A DNA stretch of 8,728 nt from Nocardioides sp. (GTDB taxonomy: Bacteria; Actinomycetota; Actinomycetes; Propionibacteriales; Nocardioidaceae): positions 1 through 8,728 of the forward strand of contig JAJPEO010000004.1 of assembly GCA_021166815.1 (NCBI GenBank), read 5' to 3'. The notes beneath the pieces were generated by a model. It ran no database searches, was not told where the DNA came from, and saw only the letters and a program-made list of their open reading frames with translations. The stretch's first letter is position 1; each line of letters opens with the position of its first letter. Below are positions 1 to 6,077 of this stretch, piece after piece. The position numbers were made by a program, and so were the translations under genes.

Positions 1-31
1 GGGGCTGCCTGGACCGTGCCTGATTCGACAT
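1..31 (-). CDS. Possible 5' end of an unidentified gene running off the left edge
   Basis: An ATG on the minus strand opens a frame that stays open to the window edge (10 codons, beginning MSNQARSRQP). The support is its upstream signal: a TAGTTT hexamer (TANNNT) sits exactly 6 nt before the ATG, the layout of an actinobacterial leaderless promoter. The same layout precedes several other genes in this window. Ten residues are too few to name a family. They do not look like the start of DnaA, DnaN or ribosomal protein L34, which would be expected at a canonical oriC. If real, this gene is divergent from the LacI regulator, and the DnaA boxes lie in its upstream region. It could also be a chance ATG. 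Confidence 0.4.
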   Translation of the reverse strand, partial: MSNQARSRQP

Positions 32-37
32 GCGCCC

Positions 38-43
38 AAACTA
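38..43 (-). promoter_or_regulatory. Leaderless-type -10 element for the left-edge gene
   Basis: TAGTTT on the minus strand matches the TANNNT actinobacterial -10 consensus and is followed by 6 nt and then ATG. No convincing -35 hexamer is visible 16-19 bp upstream, which is common in high-GC actinobacteria. Transcription would begin at or next to the A of the start codon. Confidence 0.4.
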
Positions 44-90
44 GCCACCACCGCCGACACCGCCGGCCGACCCGCAGTGGTACGGACCGG

Positions 91-99
91 TTGTCCACA
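91..99 (+). promoter_or_regulatory. DnaA box 1 (TTGTCCACA)
   Basis: Exact match to the TTGTCCACA DnaA-binding consensus described for Streptomyces and other high-GC actinobacteria. It lies in the left arm of the inverted repeat. Confidence 0.6.
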
Positions 100-115
100 G
101 TGCGCGCCCGCTCAC

Positions 116-124
116 TGTGGACAA
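116..124 (-). promoter_or_regulatory. DnaA box 2 (TTGTCCACA on the minus strand)
   Basis: TGTGGACAA on the plus strand is the exact complement of the consensus box. It lies in the right arm of the inverted repeat, 25 bp start-to-start from box 1 and in the opposite orientation. Confidence 0.6.
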
Positions 125-135
125 CCCACTGAGAC

Positions 136-144
136 TGTGGACAA
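136..144 (-). promoter_or_regulatory. DnaA box 3 (TTGTCCACA on the minus strand)
   Basis: A third exact TGTGGACAA, in the same orientation as box 2 and 20 bp from it start-to-start, close to two helical turns. It shares the flanking ACTGTGGACAA with box 2 but is not part of the inverted repeat. Confidence 0.6.
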
Positions 145-284
145 ACCTGTCCCCGAATGGGGAGATCCCTGCTCCTGCGGTGGAGAGTGATCCAGGTCTC
201 ATTTTCCCCTTGCGCGCGAGGTGGGGCAGGAGTAGAACTGAGTCAGCCGCTCCGCAAGGGGAGGCCGACGAACCGGAGAGATCC

Positions 285-301
285 GGATCGTCATTCGATC
301 C
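285..301. promoter_or_regulatory. Operator-like dyad GGATCG-N5-CGATCC
   Basis: A perfect 6-bp inverted repeat with a 5-bp centre (TCATT). Its core GTCATTCGAT (290-299) reappears with one mismatch as GTCGTTCGAT (395-404), inside the dyad just upstream of the LacI gene. Paired related dyads upstream of a LacI-type regulator suggest autoregulation, but no matching transport operon is present to test this. Confidence 0.25.
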
Positions 302-337
302 ATCGACCCGGGCTTCGGCTCGTGGACGCGGATCGAA

Positions 338-372
338 GAAGGGCCCTTCAACTCATACTTGAAGGGCCCTTC
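338..372. terminator. Terminator-like hairpin made of a duplicated 12-bp palindrome
   Basis: The arms 338-351 and 359-372 are exact 14-bp reverse complements with a 7-nt loop (CTCATAC). Each arm contains GAAGGGCCCTTC, which is itself a perfect palindrome, so the element is both an inverted and a direct repeat. No T-run follows, as is common for actinobacterial intrinsic terminators. There is no recognised plus-strand gene before it, so it may insulate the LacI promoter or end a transcript that begins outside the window. Confidence 0.55.
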
Positions 373-395
373 GCCCGTGTGGGGGCCGTACGCTG

Positions 396-415
396 TCGTT
401 CGATGATTGGAACGA
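396..415. promoter_or_regulatory. Dyad TCGTTC-N8-GAACGA upstream of the LacI gene
   Basis: A perfect 6-bp inverted repeat with an 8-bp centre, ending 25 bp before the GTG start of the regulator gene. The position fits an autoregulatory operator overlapping the promoter or transcription start. LacI-family operators are usually more compact, with a central CG, so the match to the family is poor. Confidence 0.3.
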
Positions 416-440
416 TCCACACGGCCGGGGGGCGAGCGAC

Positions 441-1469
441 GTGAGCAAGGTGCAGACAGGACATCCGACGCTGGCCGATGTCGCCCGGCTGGCCGGGGTC
501 TCGCGTCAGACGGTCTCCAACGCCCTCAACAACCCCGACCTGCTGCGCGCCGACACCCTCGAACGGGTCCGCCAGGTCATCGAGGAGCTCGGCTACTCGC
601 CCAACCGCGCCGCCCGCAACCTGCGCATGCGCTCCTCCTCCCTCATCGGCCTGCGGATGCACGCGGTCCAGGAGGGCACGGCCAACGCGGCCATGGACCG
701 CTTCATCCACAGCCTGGTGGCAGCCAGCGAGCAGGCTGGCTACCACGTGCTGCTCTTCGACGGTGTCGGCGAGGACCCGGTCACCGGGTACGCCGACCTG
801 CTGCGGGCGACCGCCGTCGACGCCTTCGTCGTCACCGACACCTTCCTCGGCAACCCGCAGGCCAAGTGGCTGCACGAGCACGGCGCCCCCTTCGTCGCCT
901 TCGGCCGGCCGTGGGACGCCGAGGCGCCGCGCCACTCCTGGGTCGACGTCGACGGGGCGGCCGGCACCCGCCTCGCCACCGAGCACCTCGTCGAGCAGGG
1001 CCACACCCGCATCGCGTGGCTCGGCTGGCGACACGACTCCCCGATCGGCCAGGACCGGCGTACGGGCTGGGAGGCCACGATGCGTGACCACGGCCTCGCC
1101 ACCGACGACCTGGACGCCCGCGTGCTCGACTCGGTCGAGGACGCCGCCCGGGCGGCGGCCACGCTGCTCGACACGGCGGCGCCCACGGCGTTCGTGTGCG
1201 CCTCCGACACCTTGGCGATGGGCGTGCTGCACACGCTGTGGATCCGCCAGATCGCGCCGGGACGCGACGTCGCGGTCGTCGGCTTCGACGACTCCCAGGT
1301 CGCGCAGGTCTTCCCCGTGGGCCTCACGTCCGTACGCCAGCCCCTGGAGGACGTCGCCGTCGAGATCGTGCGCATCCTCAGCTCGCTGCTCGGCGGACGG
1401 GGGGCCCAGCCCGAAGGGGTGCTGCTGGCACCCACGCTGGCGGTGCGGGAGTCCTCGCTGCGCGCGTGA
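441..1469 (+). CDS. LacI family DNA-binding transcriptional regulator
   Basis: A 342-residue protein with standard LacI/GalR architecture and normal family length. The N-terminal helix-turn-helix covers residues 11-30 (LADVARLAGVSRQTVSNALN), with the hinge-helix region around 53-62 (SPNRAARNLR). The rest is a periplasmic-binding-protein-like effector domain. Its late landmarks are the FVCASDTLAMG stretch, VVGFDDS and LTSVRQP, which in this family form the sugar-side cleft and dimer face. These proteins are usually cytoplasmic repressors released by a small sugar or nucleoside. The start is GTG at 441, preceded by a G-rich but weak ribosome binding site; GTG at 450 in the same frame is an alternative. 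Next to it are a gene-free region with two dyads and a convergent methyltransferase. With no transporter or catabolic genes adjacent, its ligand and targets are unknown. Confidence 0.93.
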   Translation: MSKVQTGHPTLADVARLAGVSRQTVSNALNNPDLLRADTLERVRQVIEELGYSPNRAARNLRMRSSSLIGLRMHAVQEGTANAAMDRFIHSLVAASEQAGYHVLLFDGVGEDPVTGYADLLRATAVDAFVVTDTFLGNPQAKWLHEHGAPFVAFGRPWDAEAPRHSWVDVDGAAGTRLATEHLVEQGHTRIAWLGWRHDSPIGQDRRTGWEATMRDHGLATDDLDARVLDSVEDAARAAATLLDTAAPTAFVCASDTLAMGVLHTLWIRQIAPGRDVAVVGFDDSQVAQVFPVGLTSVRQPLEDVAVEIVRILSSLLGGRGAQPEGVLLAPTLAVRESSLRA

Positions 1470-1471
1470 GC

Positions 1472-1492
1472 GGTCAGCGGCCCGGGCTCACC
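1472..1492. terminator. Possible bidirectional terminator between convergent genes
   Basis: The 32-bp gap between the convergent LacI and methyltransferase genes holds an imperfect dyad, GGTcAGC with GCTcACC around a GC-rich 7-nt loop. There is one mismatch in the stem and no T-tract. Its position between two stop codons is the main argument for it. Confidence 0.3.
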
Positions 1493-1501
1493 CAGCCAGC
1501 G

Positions 1502-2194
1502 TCACCAGCGCCGCCACCACACGTTGACGGCGTAGTCGACCTCGAGCCCCTCGTGCTCGGCGATGACGGCGTCGGCCACCTCGGGGGTGAACTCGATGCG
1601 CACGACCGCCTCGAGGTCCTCGCGCGAGGTGAACGACCAGCCCATGTCGACGGGGGTGCGGGTCCAGCCGCGGGTGGACCAGAACCGCTCCACCGCGTCG
1701 GGGTCGATGTCGGGGTAGCCGCGCCGGAACCAGCGACCGAAGGTCGAGCGGGTGGCGTCGTTGTCGATGACGAACGCCGCGCCACCGCGCCGGACCACCC
1801 GGTCGAGCTCGGCGAGTCCGGGCTCGCAGCCGGGGCCGAAGAAGTAGGCCCACCGGGCGTGGACGACGTCCACGGACGCGTCGGGCAGCGGCAGCGCCTG
1901 GGCGCTGCCCTCCAGCACCGTGACGTGGGGGAGGCGACGTACGCGACGTCGGGCGACCTGGGCCAGCGGGGCGTAGGGCTCGACGCCGATCACCGTGGCG
2001 GCGTCCTGGGCCCAACGGGGCAGGTGGAACCCGGTGCCGCACCCGATGTCGAGCAGGGTGCGGCCCGACCAGTCGGTCACCGAGCGCATGGCGGCCTCGA
2101 TGCGGCCGTGGGGGTCGGCGGCGTGGTTCTCGATCTCGTAGGTCTCGGGGTGGTGCCAGATGTTGGGGCTGGGCGTGGTGCCCGAGCGCGACAT
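1502..2194 (-). CDS. Class I SAM-dependent methyltransferase
   Basis: A 230-residue cytosolic protein. Motif I of the Rossmann methyltransferase fold is clear at residues 47-55 (LLDIGCGTG), the acidic residue ending strand 2 is E72 (VIGVEPY), and the post-motif segment GSAQALPLPDASVDVVHARW (97-116) matches the UbiE/Methyltransf_11 pattern. A tryptophan-rich C-terminus (VNVWWRRW) is unusual. These features predict methyl transfer from S-adenosylmethionine; the acceptor cannot be read from the sequence. The ATG lies one base after the stop of the upstream VOC gene (TGAGATG) and no ribosome binding site is visible, so translation probably depends on re-initiation after the VOC gene. The gene is the last of the minus-strand cluster and converges on the LacI regulator. 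Confidence 0.88.
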   Translation of the reverse strand: MSRSGTTPSPNIWHHPETYEIENHAADPHGRIEAAMRSVTDWSGRTLLDIGCGTGFHLPRWAQDAATVIGVEPYAPLAQVARRRVRRLPHVTVLEGSAQALPLPDASVDVVHARWAYFFGPGCEPGLAELDRVVRRGGAAFVIDNDATRSTFGRWFRRGYPDIDPDAVERFWSTRGWTRTPVDMGWSFTSREDLEAVVRIEFTPEVADAVIAEHEGLEVDYAVNVWWRRW

Positions 2195-2195
2195 C

Positions 2196-2846
2196 TCAGA
2201 TGCGTACGAGGCCGGACGGGGTCTGGACCTGGATCGCGACGATGCCGGGGGTGCCGTTGGGGGCGACCCACTCGACCTTGACGTCCTCCAGCGGCGCCTC
2301 GACGCTCTCGCCGAGCCACTCGCTGACGCGCAGCGGGTCGCCGGCGATCTCGATGCACTCGAGGGTGAACTCGCCGGTCGCGCCGGCGCCGGGGCGCACG
2401 TCGGCGGGCGACTCCCACTCGATGAAGAACGGCAGCTGCGGGTCGGAGATCAGGCCGTTGACGCCGATCTGCTTCCACAGCAGCTCGGTGCCGTCGGGGC
2501 GGTGCCGGTTGCCCTTGACGGCCTCACGGCCCAGGCGCTGCTCGATCTGGGAGATGTCGTCGACGCCGACGACCCAGCCGAGCCAGCCACCGCCGAGGGC
2601 GGAGCGGGCGCGCACGGCCTGGCCGAAGGGGGCCTTGTCGCTGGCCGGGTGGTCGAGCACCTCGACGATCTCGAGGTAGGTGTTGTCGACGGTGTCGTCG
2701 GCCAACGGAAGGATCATGTTGCGGGTGCCGAACCGAGGGTGGACGCCACCGTCCTTGAACTCCGCACCGAGCAGCTCCCCGATGCGCTGGGCAGTGGCAC
2801 GCAGACCGTCGGGTCCGGCGGCGAAGCTGACGTGGTCCAGGCGCAT
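2196..2846 (-). CDS. VOC superfamily, glyoxalase-like domain protein
   Basis: A 216-residue protein opening with MRLDHVSFAA, the typical first strand of vicinal-oxygen-chelate proteins. It carries the HPRFGTRNMILPLAD segment (36-50) and YLEIVEV (57-63) typical of the glyoxalase-like family (PF13468 type). H5, H36, E59 and E143 are candidate metal or substrate ligands by position. A second half (about 85-216) probably forms the other βαβββ modules. The reaction is unknown; the family covers lyases, dioxygenases and binding proteins. The upstream gap of 84 bp lacks a Shine-Dalgarno sequence. A CACAAT hexamer lies 6 nt before the ATG (plus-strand 2853-2858), a weak match to the leaderless -10 pattern. 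It is tightly coupled to the following methyltransferase (1-bp gap). Confidence 0.85.
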   Translation of the reverse strand: MRLDHVSFAAGPDGLRATAQRIGELLGAEFKDGGVHPRFGTRNMILPLADDTVDNTYLEIVEVLDHPASDKAPFGQAVRARSALGGGWLGWVVGVDDISQIEQRLGREAVKGNRHRPDGTELLWKQIGVNGLISDPQLPFFIEWESPADVRPGAGATGEFTLECIEIAGDPLRVSEWLGESVEAPLEDVKVEWVAPNGTPGIVAIQVQTPSGLVRI

Positions 2847-2879
2847 GCAGAGATTGTGTGGGGTGACTCTCAGACCCTT

Positions 2880-2899
2880 GACACCGGGGTGGGGGTGTC
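2880..2899. terminator. Weak GC-rich hairpin in the gap before the VOC gene
   Basis: GACACC (2880-2885) and GGTGTC (2894-2899) form a 6-bp stem with an 8-nt G-rich loop. It lies about 30 bp after the stop of the cysteine-rich gene in minus-strand transcription. There is no T-tract, so it could be an attenuating structure or an operator instead of a terminator. On the plus strand the left arm overlaps a TTGACA hexamer (2878-2883), but no good -10 follows it. Confidence 0.25.
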
Positions 2900-2930
2900 T
2901 TGACGTCGAGACTTGTGCGGGAGCGTGCGC

Positions 2931-3707
2931 TCAGCGCGGGTCGGCGGGGTGCAGGGCCAGTGCCGAACGCGACCGCAGGTGCGCCTCGCAGTGGCGTACG
3001 AGCTCCTCGTAGGCGGGCCTGCCCATCAGCTCGGTGAGCTCGGGCTCGTGGGTCACGTAGACAGGCTCGAGGGCGACGTGCGCCTCGGTGTTGCCCGAGC
3101 AGTACCAGTCGAGGTCGTGGCCTCCCGGGCCCCAGCCGCGCCGGTCGTACTCGCCGATGGAGACCTCGAGGTAGGAGGTGTCGTCGGCCCGCTCGACGGT
3201 GCGGAACTGGCGGCGGATGGGCAGCTGCCAGCACACGTCGGGCTTGGTCTCCAGCGGGTTGCGGCCCTGCTGCAGGGCCAGGCCGTGCAGGGCGCACCCC
3301 GCGCCGGTGGGGAAGTCGGCCCGGTTGTGGAAGATGCAGGCACTCTGTCCGTCGTGCTCGATCGCGAGGGTCTTGCGCTCGCCGTCGTCGTCGGTCTCGG
3401 TCCAGTCCTTCTTGCGGACCGGGCGGGTCCTGCCCTCGTTGGCCGGGTGGAACTGCCACTGCTCGGGCGTGAGCTGTGCGACGTACGCCGCCACGCGCGA
3501 CTCGTCGTCCTCGTCGGCGAAGTGCGCGCCGAGGGTGCAGCACCCGACGTCGGGGGAGTCCGCGTAGATGCCTTGGCAGCCCTGGCCGAAGATGCACATG
3601 AACGACGACGTGAGCCACGTCAGGTCGCAGCGGAAGACCTGGGCGGCGTCCGCGGGGTCGGTGAACTCGACGAAGGCGCGGGGGAAACCGAGGTCCACTT
3701 CGGGCAC
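2931..3707 (-). CDS. Conserved cysteine-rich protein, YkgJ/DUF3109-like
   Basis: A 258-residue cytosolic protein with ten cysteines (27, 38, 44, 56, 57, 124, 138, 159, 203, 240). They form an N-terminal cluster in [20 protein letters not shown] and a second set in [16 protein letters not shown] and [10 protein letters not shown]. This spacing resembles the YkgJ-type cysteine cluster (PF03692) and DUF3109 proteins, which are predicted to bind zinc or an iron-sulphur cluster. No biochemical role is established that I can name. I chose GTG at 3707 because a TAGGGT hexamer lies exactly 6 nt upstream, as at other starts here; GTG at 3713, two codons longer, is the alternative, but it would abut the hexamer. 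The gene lies 17 bp after the lipoprotein stop codon, and its promoter-like hexamer falls in that gap, so it may be transcribed independently. Confidence 0.8.
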   Translation of the reverse strand: MPEVDLGFPRAFVEFTDPADAAQVFRCDLTWLTSSFMCIFGQGCQGIYADSPDVGCCTLGAHFADEDDESRVAAYVAQLTPEQWQFHPANEGRTRPVRKKDWTETDDDGERKTLAIEHDGQSACIFHNRADFPTGAGCALHGLALQQGRNPLETKPDVCWQLPIRRQFRTVERADDTSYLEVSIGEYDRRGWGPGGHDLDWYCSGNTEAHVALEPVYVTHEPELTELMGRPAYEELVRHCEAHLRSRSALALHPADPR

Positions 3708-3713
3708 CGGCAC

Positions 3714-3719
3714 ACCCTA
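3714..3719 (-). promoter_or_regulatory. Leaderless-type -10 for the cysteine-rich gene
   Basis: TAGGGT on the minus strand is followed by 6 nt and GTG at 3707. It sits in the short gap after the lipoprotein stop. The AGGG inside it could instead act as a Shine-Dalgarno sequence at 6-nt spacing to the same GTG, so either reading favours the 3707 start. Confidence 0.4.
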
Positions 3720-3724
3720 CGCGC

Positions 3725-4195
3725 TCAGGCGAAGGCGAGCGGCTCGCGCTGGATGAGCCACGTCAGCTCGGCCGAGCCGTCCTCGCCCCAGTGGTCGATG
3801 ACGGCGTACCGCTTGCCCTGGCGGGGGATCCGGAACGACTCACGCAGCTCGGCGCCGGTGTCGGAGGTCGCCGTGAGCTCGTGGTCGCCGGGCTCCATGG
3901 CGAGGGGGAAGGCCACCCAGTTGTGCTGGCCGGCGACGTCGAACTCGCCGTCCACGACGGTGAGCCCGTCGATGACGACGGTGAGGTCCACCTGCTCCTC
4001 GTCGAAGGACTGGTTGCTGACGTAGAGCAGCAGGTCGGCCTCGTCGTCGCCGACGATGCGGACCGCCGCGTCGCTCGAGGTCACGTCGCCGTGGGGATCG
4101 GGGTCGGGGCCGGGGGCGGAGTCGCCGCAGCCGGCGAGGACGCCGGCGGCCAGGAGGAGGGCGAGCACGAGGGCCAGTGGGGATCGCGCGGTCAT
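3725..4195 (-). CDS. Small secreted lipoprotein of unknown function
   Basis: A 156-residue protein with a classic lipoprotein signal: MTARS, a hydrophobic stretch LALVLALLLAAGVL, and lipobox LAGC with the lipidated cysteine at position 23. A Pro/Asp-rich linker (28-37) follows, then a strand-rich domain (about 44-125) that looks like a β-sandwich, and a charged tail with RYAVIDHWGEDGSAELTW. It would be anchored on the outer face of the cytoplasmic membrane. C23 is the only cysteine. The frame stays open far upstream, antisense to the ppx and isomerase genes, but the ATG at 4195 places the signal peptide correctly and lies in the 91-bp divergent gap. The ribosome binding site is weak (AAGG, 3 nt before ATG). 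It heads the minus-strand cluster and is divergent from ppx. I recognise no functional family. Confidence 0.82.
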   Translation of the reverse strand: MTARSPLALVLALLLAAGVLAGCGDSAPGPDPDPHGDVTSSDAAVRIVGDDEADLLLYVSNQSFDEEQVDLTVVIDGLTVVDGEFDVAGQHNWVAFPLAMEPGDHELTATSDTGAELRESFRIPRQGKRYAVIDHWGEDGSAELTWLIQREPLAFA

Positions 4196-4274
4196 GAGCC
4201 TTGGACGCCGCCGGGTGGACGCCGGTTCCCGCCCACGACCCGCGGGATGGCCGGTCGACGTCGCGCGGCGCGAG

Positions 4275-4280
4275 TAGGTT
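4275..4280 (+). promoter_or_regulatory. Leaderless-type -10 for the ppx-isomerase operon
   Basis: TAGGTT matches TANNNT and lies exactly 6 nt before the ATG at 4287. No Shine-Dalgarno sequence at useful spacing is present, so a leaderless mRNA starting at the A of the ATG is the simplest reading. The -35 region is not recognisable. Confidence 0.5.
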
Positions 4281-4286
4281 GGATCC

Positions 4287-5246
4287 ATGCGGCTTGGCGT
4301 CCTCGACATCGGCTCCAACACGGGCCACCTCCTCGTCGTGGACGCCCACGGCGGCGCGGCGCCACTCCCGGCATCGTCGCACAAGCAGCCGCTCCGGCTG
4401 GCCGAGCACCTCGACGAGGACGGCGCGGTCACCCAGCAGGGCGTCGACGCGCTCACCGACTTCTGTGCCTCCGCGTTGGTCGAGGCCGAGGACAAGGGCT
4501 GCGAGGAGATCATCGGCTTCGCGACGTCGGCGGTACGCGACGCGGTCAACACCGACGACGTGCTCGACCACGTCCTCGACAAGACGGGTGTCGAGCTCGA
4601 GGTGCTCTCCGGCGAGGACGAGGCGCGCCTGACGTTCCTGGCCGTACGCCGCTGGTTCGGCTGGTCGGCCGGCCGGCTCGCGGTGTTCGACATCGGCGGC
4701 GGCTCGCTGGAGATCGCGGCCGGCACCGATGAGGCGCCCGACGTGGCGTGGTCGCTGCCGCTGGGGGCCGCGCGCCTGGCCCGCACGTGGTTCGACGGCC
4801 AGCGGCCGGACAAGGAGCAGATCCGCGAGCTGCGGCGCAGCATCCGCACCGAGATCGCGCGCGACGCGGGCCACCTCCTGCGTCCCGGCATGCCCGACCG
4901 GGCGGCCGCGACGTCGAAGACCTTCCGCTCGCTGGCCCGCATCTGCGGGGCCGCGCCGAGCGGCGAGGGCCCCCTGGTGCCGCGGGTGCTGGAGCAGTCG
5001 ACGCTTTCGGGCTGGATCCCCAAGCTCATCGAGCTCTCGCCCGAGGAGCTCGCCGCGCTGCCGGGCGTCTCGCAGAGCCGCACCCACCAGATCGTCCCGG
5101 GGGCGCTGGTCGCCGAGGCGTGCATGGACATCTTCGACCTGCCCGAGCTCGAGATCTGCCCGTGGGCGCTGCGCGAGGGCGTGATCCTGGAGCGCCTCGA
5201 CCAGATCTCGATCGTCTCGCCCACCCTCAGGGGGCCCACGCGATGA
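4287..5246 (+). CDS. Ppx/GppA family phosphatase (exopolyphosphatase-like)
   Basis: A 319-residue single-module member of the ASKHA-fold Ppx/GppA family, which removes terminal phosphate from polyphosphate or hydrolyses pppGpp. The N-terminal phosphate loop is DIGSNTGHL (7-15), the central motif is [11 protein letters not shown] (78-88), the catalytic-glutamate region is SGEDEARL (108-115, with E112 the likely general base), and the second phosphate loop is DIGGGSLEI (135-143). All key motifs look intact. The length is that of the short actinobacterial enzymes, such as M. tuberculosis Ppx1 (Rv0496), which lack the C-terminal HD and helical domains of E. coli Ppx. The stop overlaps the start of the isomerase gene by ATGA, so the two are translationally coupled. 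Polyphosphatase and pppGpp phosphatase activity cannot be told apart from the sequence. Confidence 0.93.
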   Translation: MRLGVLDIGSNTGHLLVVDAHGGAAPLPASSHKQPLRLAEHLDEDGAVTQQGVDALTDFCASALVEAEDKGCEEIIGFATSAVRDAVNTDDVLDHVLDKTGVELEVLSGEDEARLTFLAVRRWFGWSAGRLAVFDIGGGSLEIAAGTDEAPDVAWSLPLGAARLARTWFDGQRPDKEQIRELRRSIRTEIARDAGHLLRPGMPDRAAATSKTFRSLARICGAAPSGEGPLVPRVLEQSTLSGWIPKLIELSPEELAALPGVSQSRTHQIVPGALVAEACMDIFDLPELEICPWALREGVILERLDQISIVSPTLRGPTR

Positions 5247-6046
5247 CCGTCATCGGCCTCTCCAACGCAAGCGTCTACCCCGAGTCGACCGCCCACGCCT
5301 TCGCCTGGGCGACCCAGCTGGGCTACGACGCGGTGGAGGTGATGGTCGGCGTCGACTCGCTCAGCCAGCAGGTCGCAGCGGTCAAGCAGCTCAGCGACCA
5401 CCACGAGATCCCGGTCTGCGCGGTCCACTCGCCGTGCCTGCTGTTCACCCAGCGGGTGTGGGGCACCGACCCGTGGGGCAAGCTCGAGCGCTCGGCGGAG
5501 ATGGCCCACGCTGTCGGCGCCGACGTGGTCGTGGTCCACCCGCCGTTCCGCAGGCAGAAGGACTACGCCCGGTCCTTCGTCGAGGGCATCGCCGCGCTCG
5601 AGTCGTCGACCGGCGTCGCGTTCGCCGTGGAGAACATGTACCCCTGGCGCGCCTCGGCCAAGCGCGGCATGGAGATGTACCTCCCCGGCTGGGACCCCAG
5701 CGCCCACGACTTCGCCAACACCACGATCGACCTCTCCCACGCCGCCATCGCGCGCAGCGACGTCGTCGAGATGGCCCAGCGGATGGGGGAGCGACTGCGC
5801 CACGTCCACCTCACCGACGGCACCGGCTCCGCCAAGGACGAGCACCTCGTCCCGGGCCGGGGCGTGATGGGTGCCGACCGGTTCCTGCAGCACCTCGTGG
5901 CGACCGGGTTCACCGGCCACGTCGTGCTCGAGATCAACACCCGCCGCTGCAACACCCGTGAGGAGCGCGAGGCCGACCTGCGCGAGGCGCTGGAGTTCGC
6001 GCGGGCCCACCTGTCGTCGGACGCCGTCAGCCGAGCCGGGGGCTGA
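5243..6046 (+). CDS. Sugar phosphate isomerase/epimerase-type TIM barrel protein
   Basis: A 267-residue protein of the xylose-isomerase-like TIM-barrel (AP_endonuc_2) superfamily. Candidate divalent-metal and catalytic residues sit at the expected strand ends: H62 (VHSPC), H99 (VVHPP), E130 (FAVENMYP), D163 and H166 (IDLSH), H188 (VHLTDG), H201 in HLVPGRG, and E230 (VLEIN). This supports a metal-dependent isomerase, epimerase or related activity, but the substrate is unknown. The ATG start overlaps the ppx stop (ATGA) and has an AGGGGG Shine-Dalgarno 8 nt upstream. The coupling to ppx parallels Rv0496-Rv0498 of M. tuberculosis. A 44-bp gap and a separate promoter-like element follow before the proline dehydrogenase gene. 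Confidence 0.87.
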   Translation: MTVIGLSNASVYPESTAHAFAWATQLGYDAVEVMVGVDSLSQQVAAVKQLSDHHEIPVCAVHSPCLLFTQRVWGTDPWGKLERSAEMAHAVGADVVVVHPPFRRQKDYARSFVEGIAALESSTGVAFAVENMYPWRASAKRGMEMYLPGWDPSAHDFANTTIDLSHAAIARSDVVEMAQRMGERLRHVHLTDGTGSAKDEHLVPGRGVMGADRFLQHLVATGFTGHVVLEINTRRCNTREEREADLREALEFARAHLSSDAVSRAGG

Positions 6047-6077
6047 GCCGGTCGCGTCGGGTTCCCGGCCCGCCGCG

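Larger units (their letters stand above)
89..126. repeat. Perfect 14-bp inverted repeat containing two DnaA boxes
   Basis: The left arm GGTTGTCCACAGTG (89-102) and right arm CACTGTGGACAACC (113-126) are exact reverse complements with a 10-nt spacer. Each arm contains the complete actinobacterial DnaA box TTGTCCACA, in convergent orientation. The symmetry extends beyond the 9-mer boxes on both sides, so the dyad may have been selected as a unit, either as a paired DnaA site or as an operator for a dimeric regulator. Confidence 0.7.
32..440. other. Gene-free control region between the left-edge gene and the LacI regulator
   Basis: I see no supportable gene in these roughly 400 bases. The open frames here are short, mutually overlapping and lack family motifs and good ribosome binding sites. 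The region instead holds three DnaA boxes (91-144), a GGATCG/CGATCC dyad (285-301), a terminator-like hairpin (338-372) and a TCGTTC/GAACGA dyad just before the regulator (396-415). Bases 145-284 contain nothing I can assign. No AT-rich unwinding element is obvious. Confidence 0.6.

Noticed and set aside
1..145. Canonical chromosomal oriC
   Set aside because: There are only three DnaA boxes, no AT-rich unwinding region, and neither dnaA nor dnaN is visible. It remains possible that the locus is near oriC, but the window does not show it.
117..444. Two short overlapping plus-strand frames in the left control region
   Set aside because: They overlap each other in different frames, run through DnaA boxes and the hairpin, and show no motif or adequate ribosome binding site.
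348..1232. 294-codon open frame on the minus strand opposite the LacI gene
   Set aside because: It is Arg/Gly/Val-rich shadow composition with no family motif, while the plus-strand frame has full LacI signatures.
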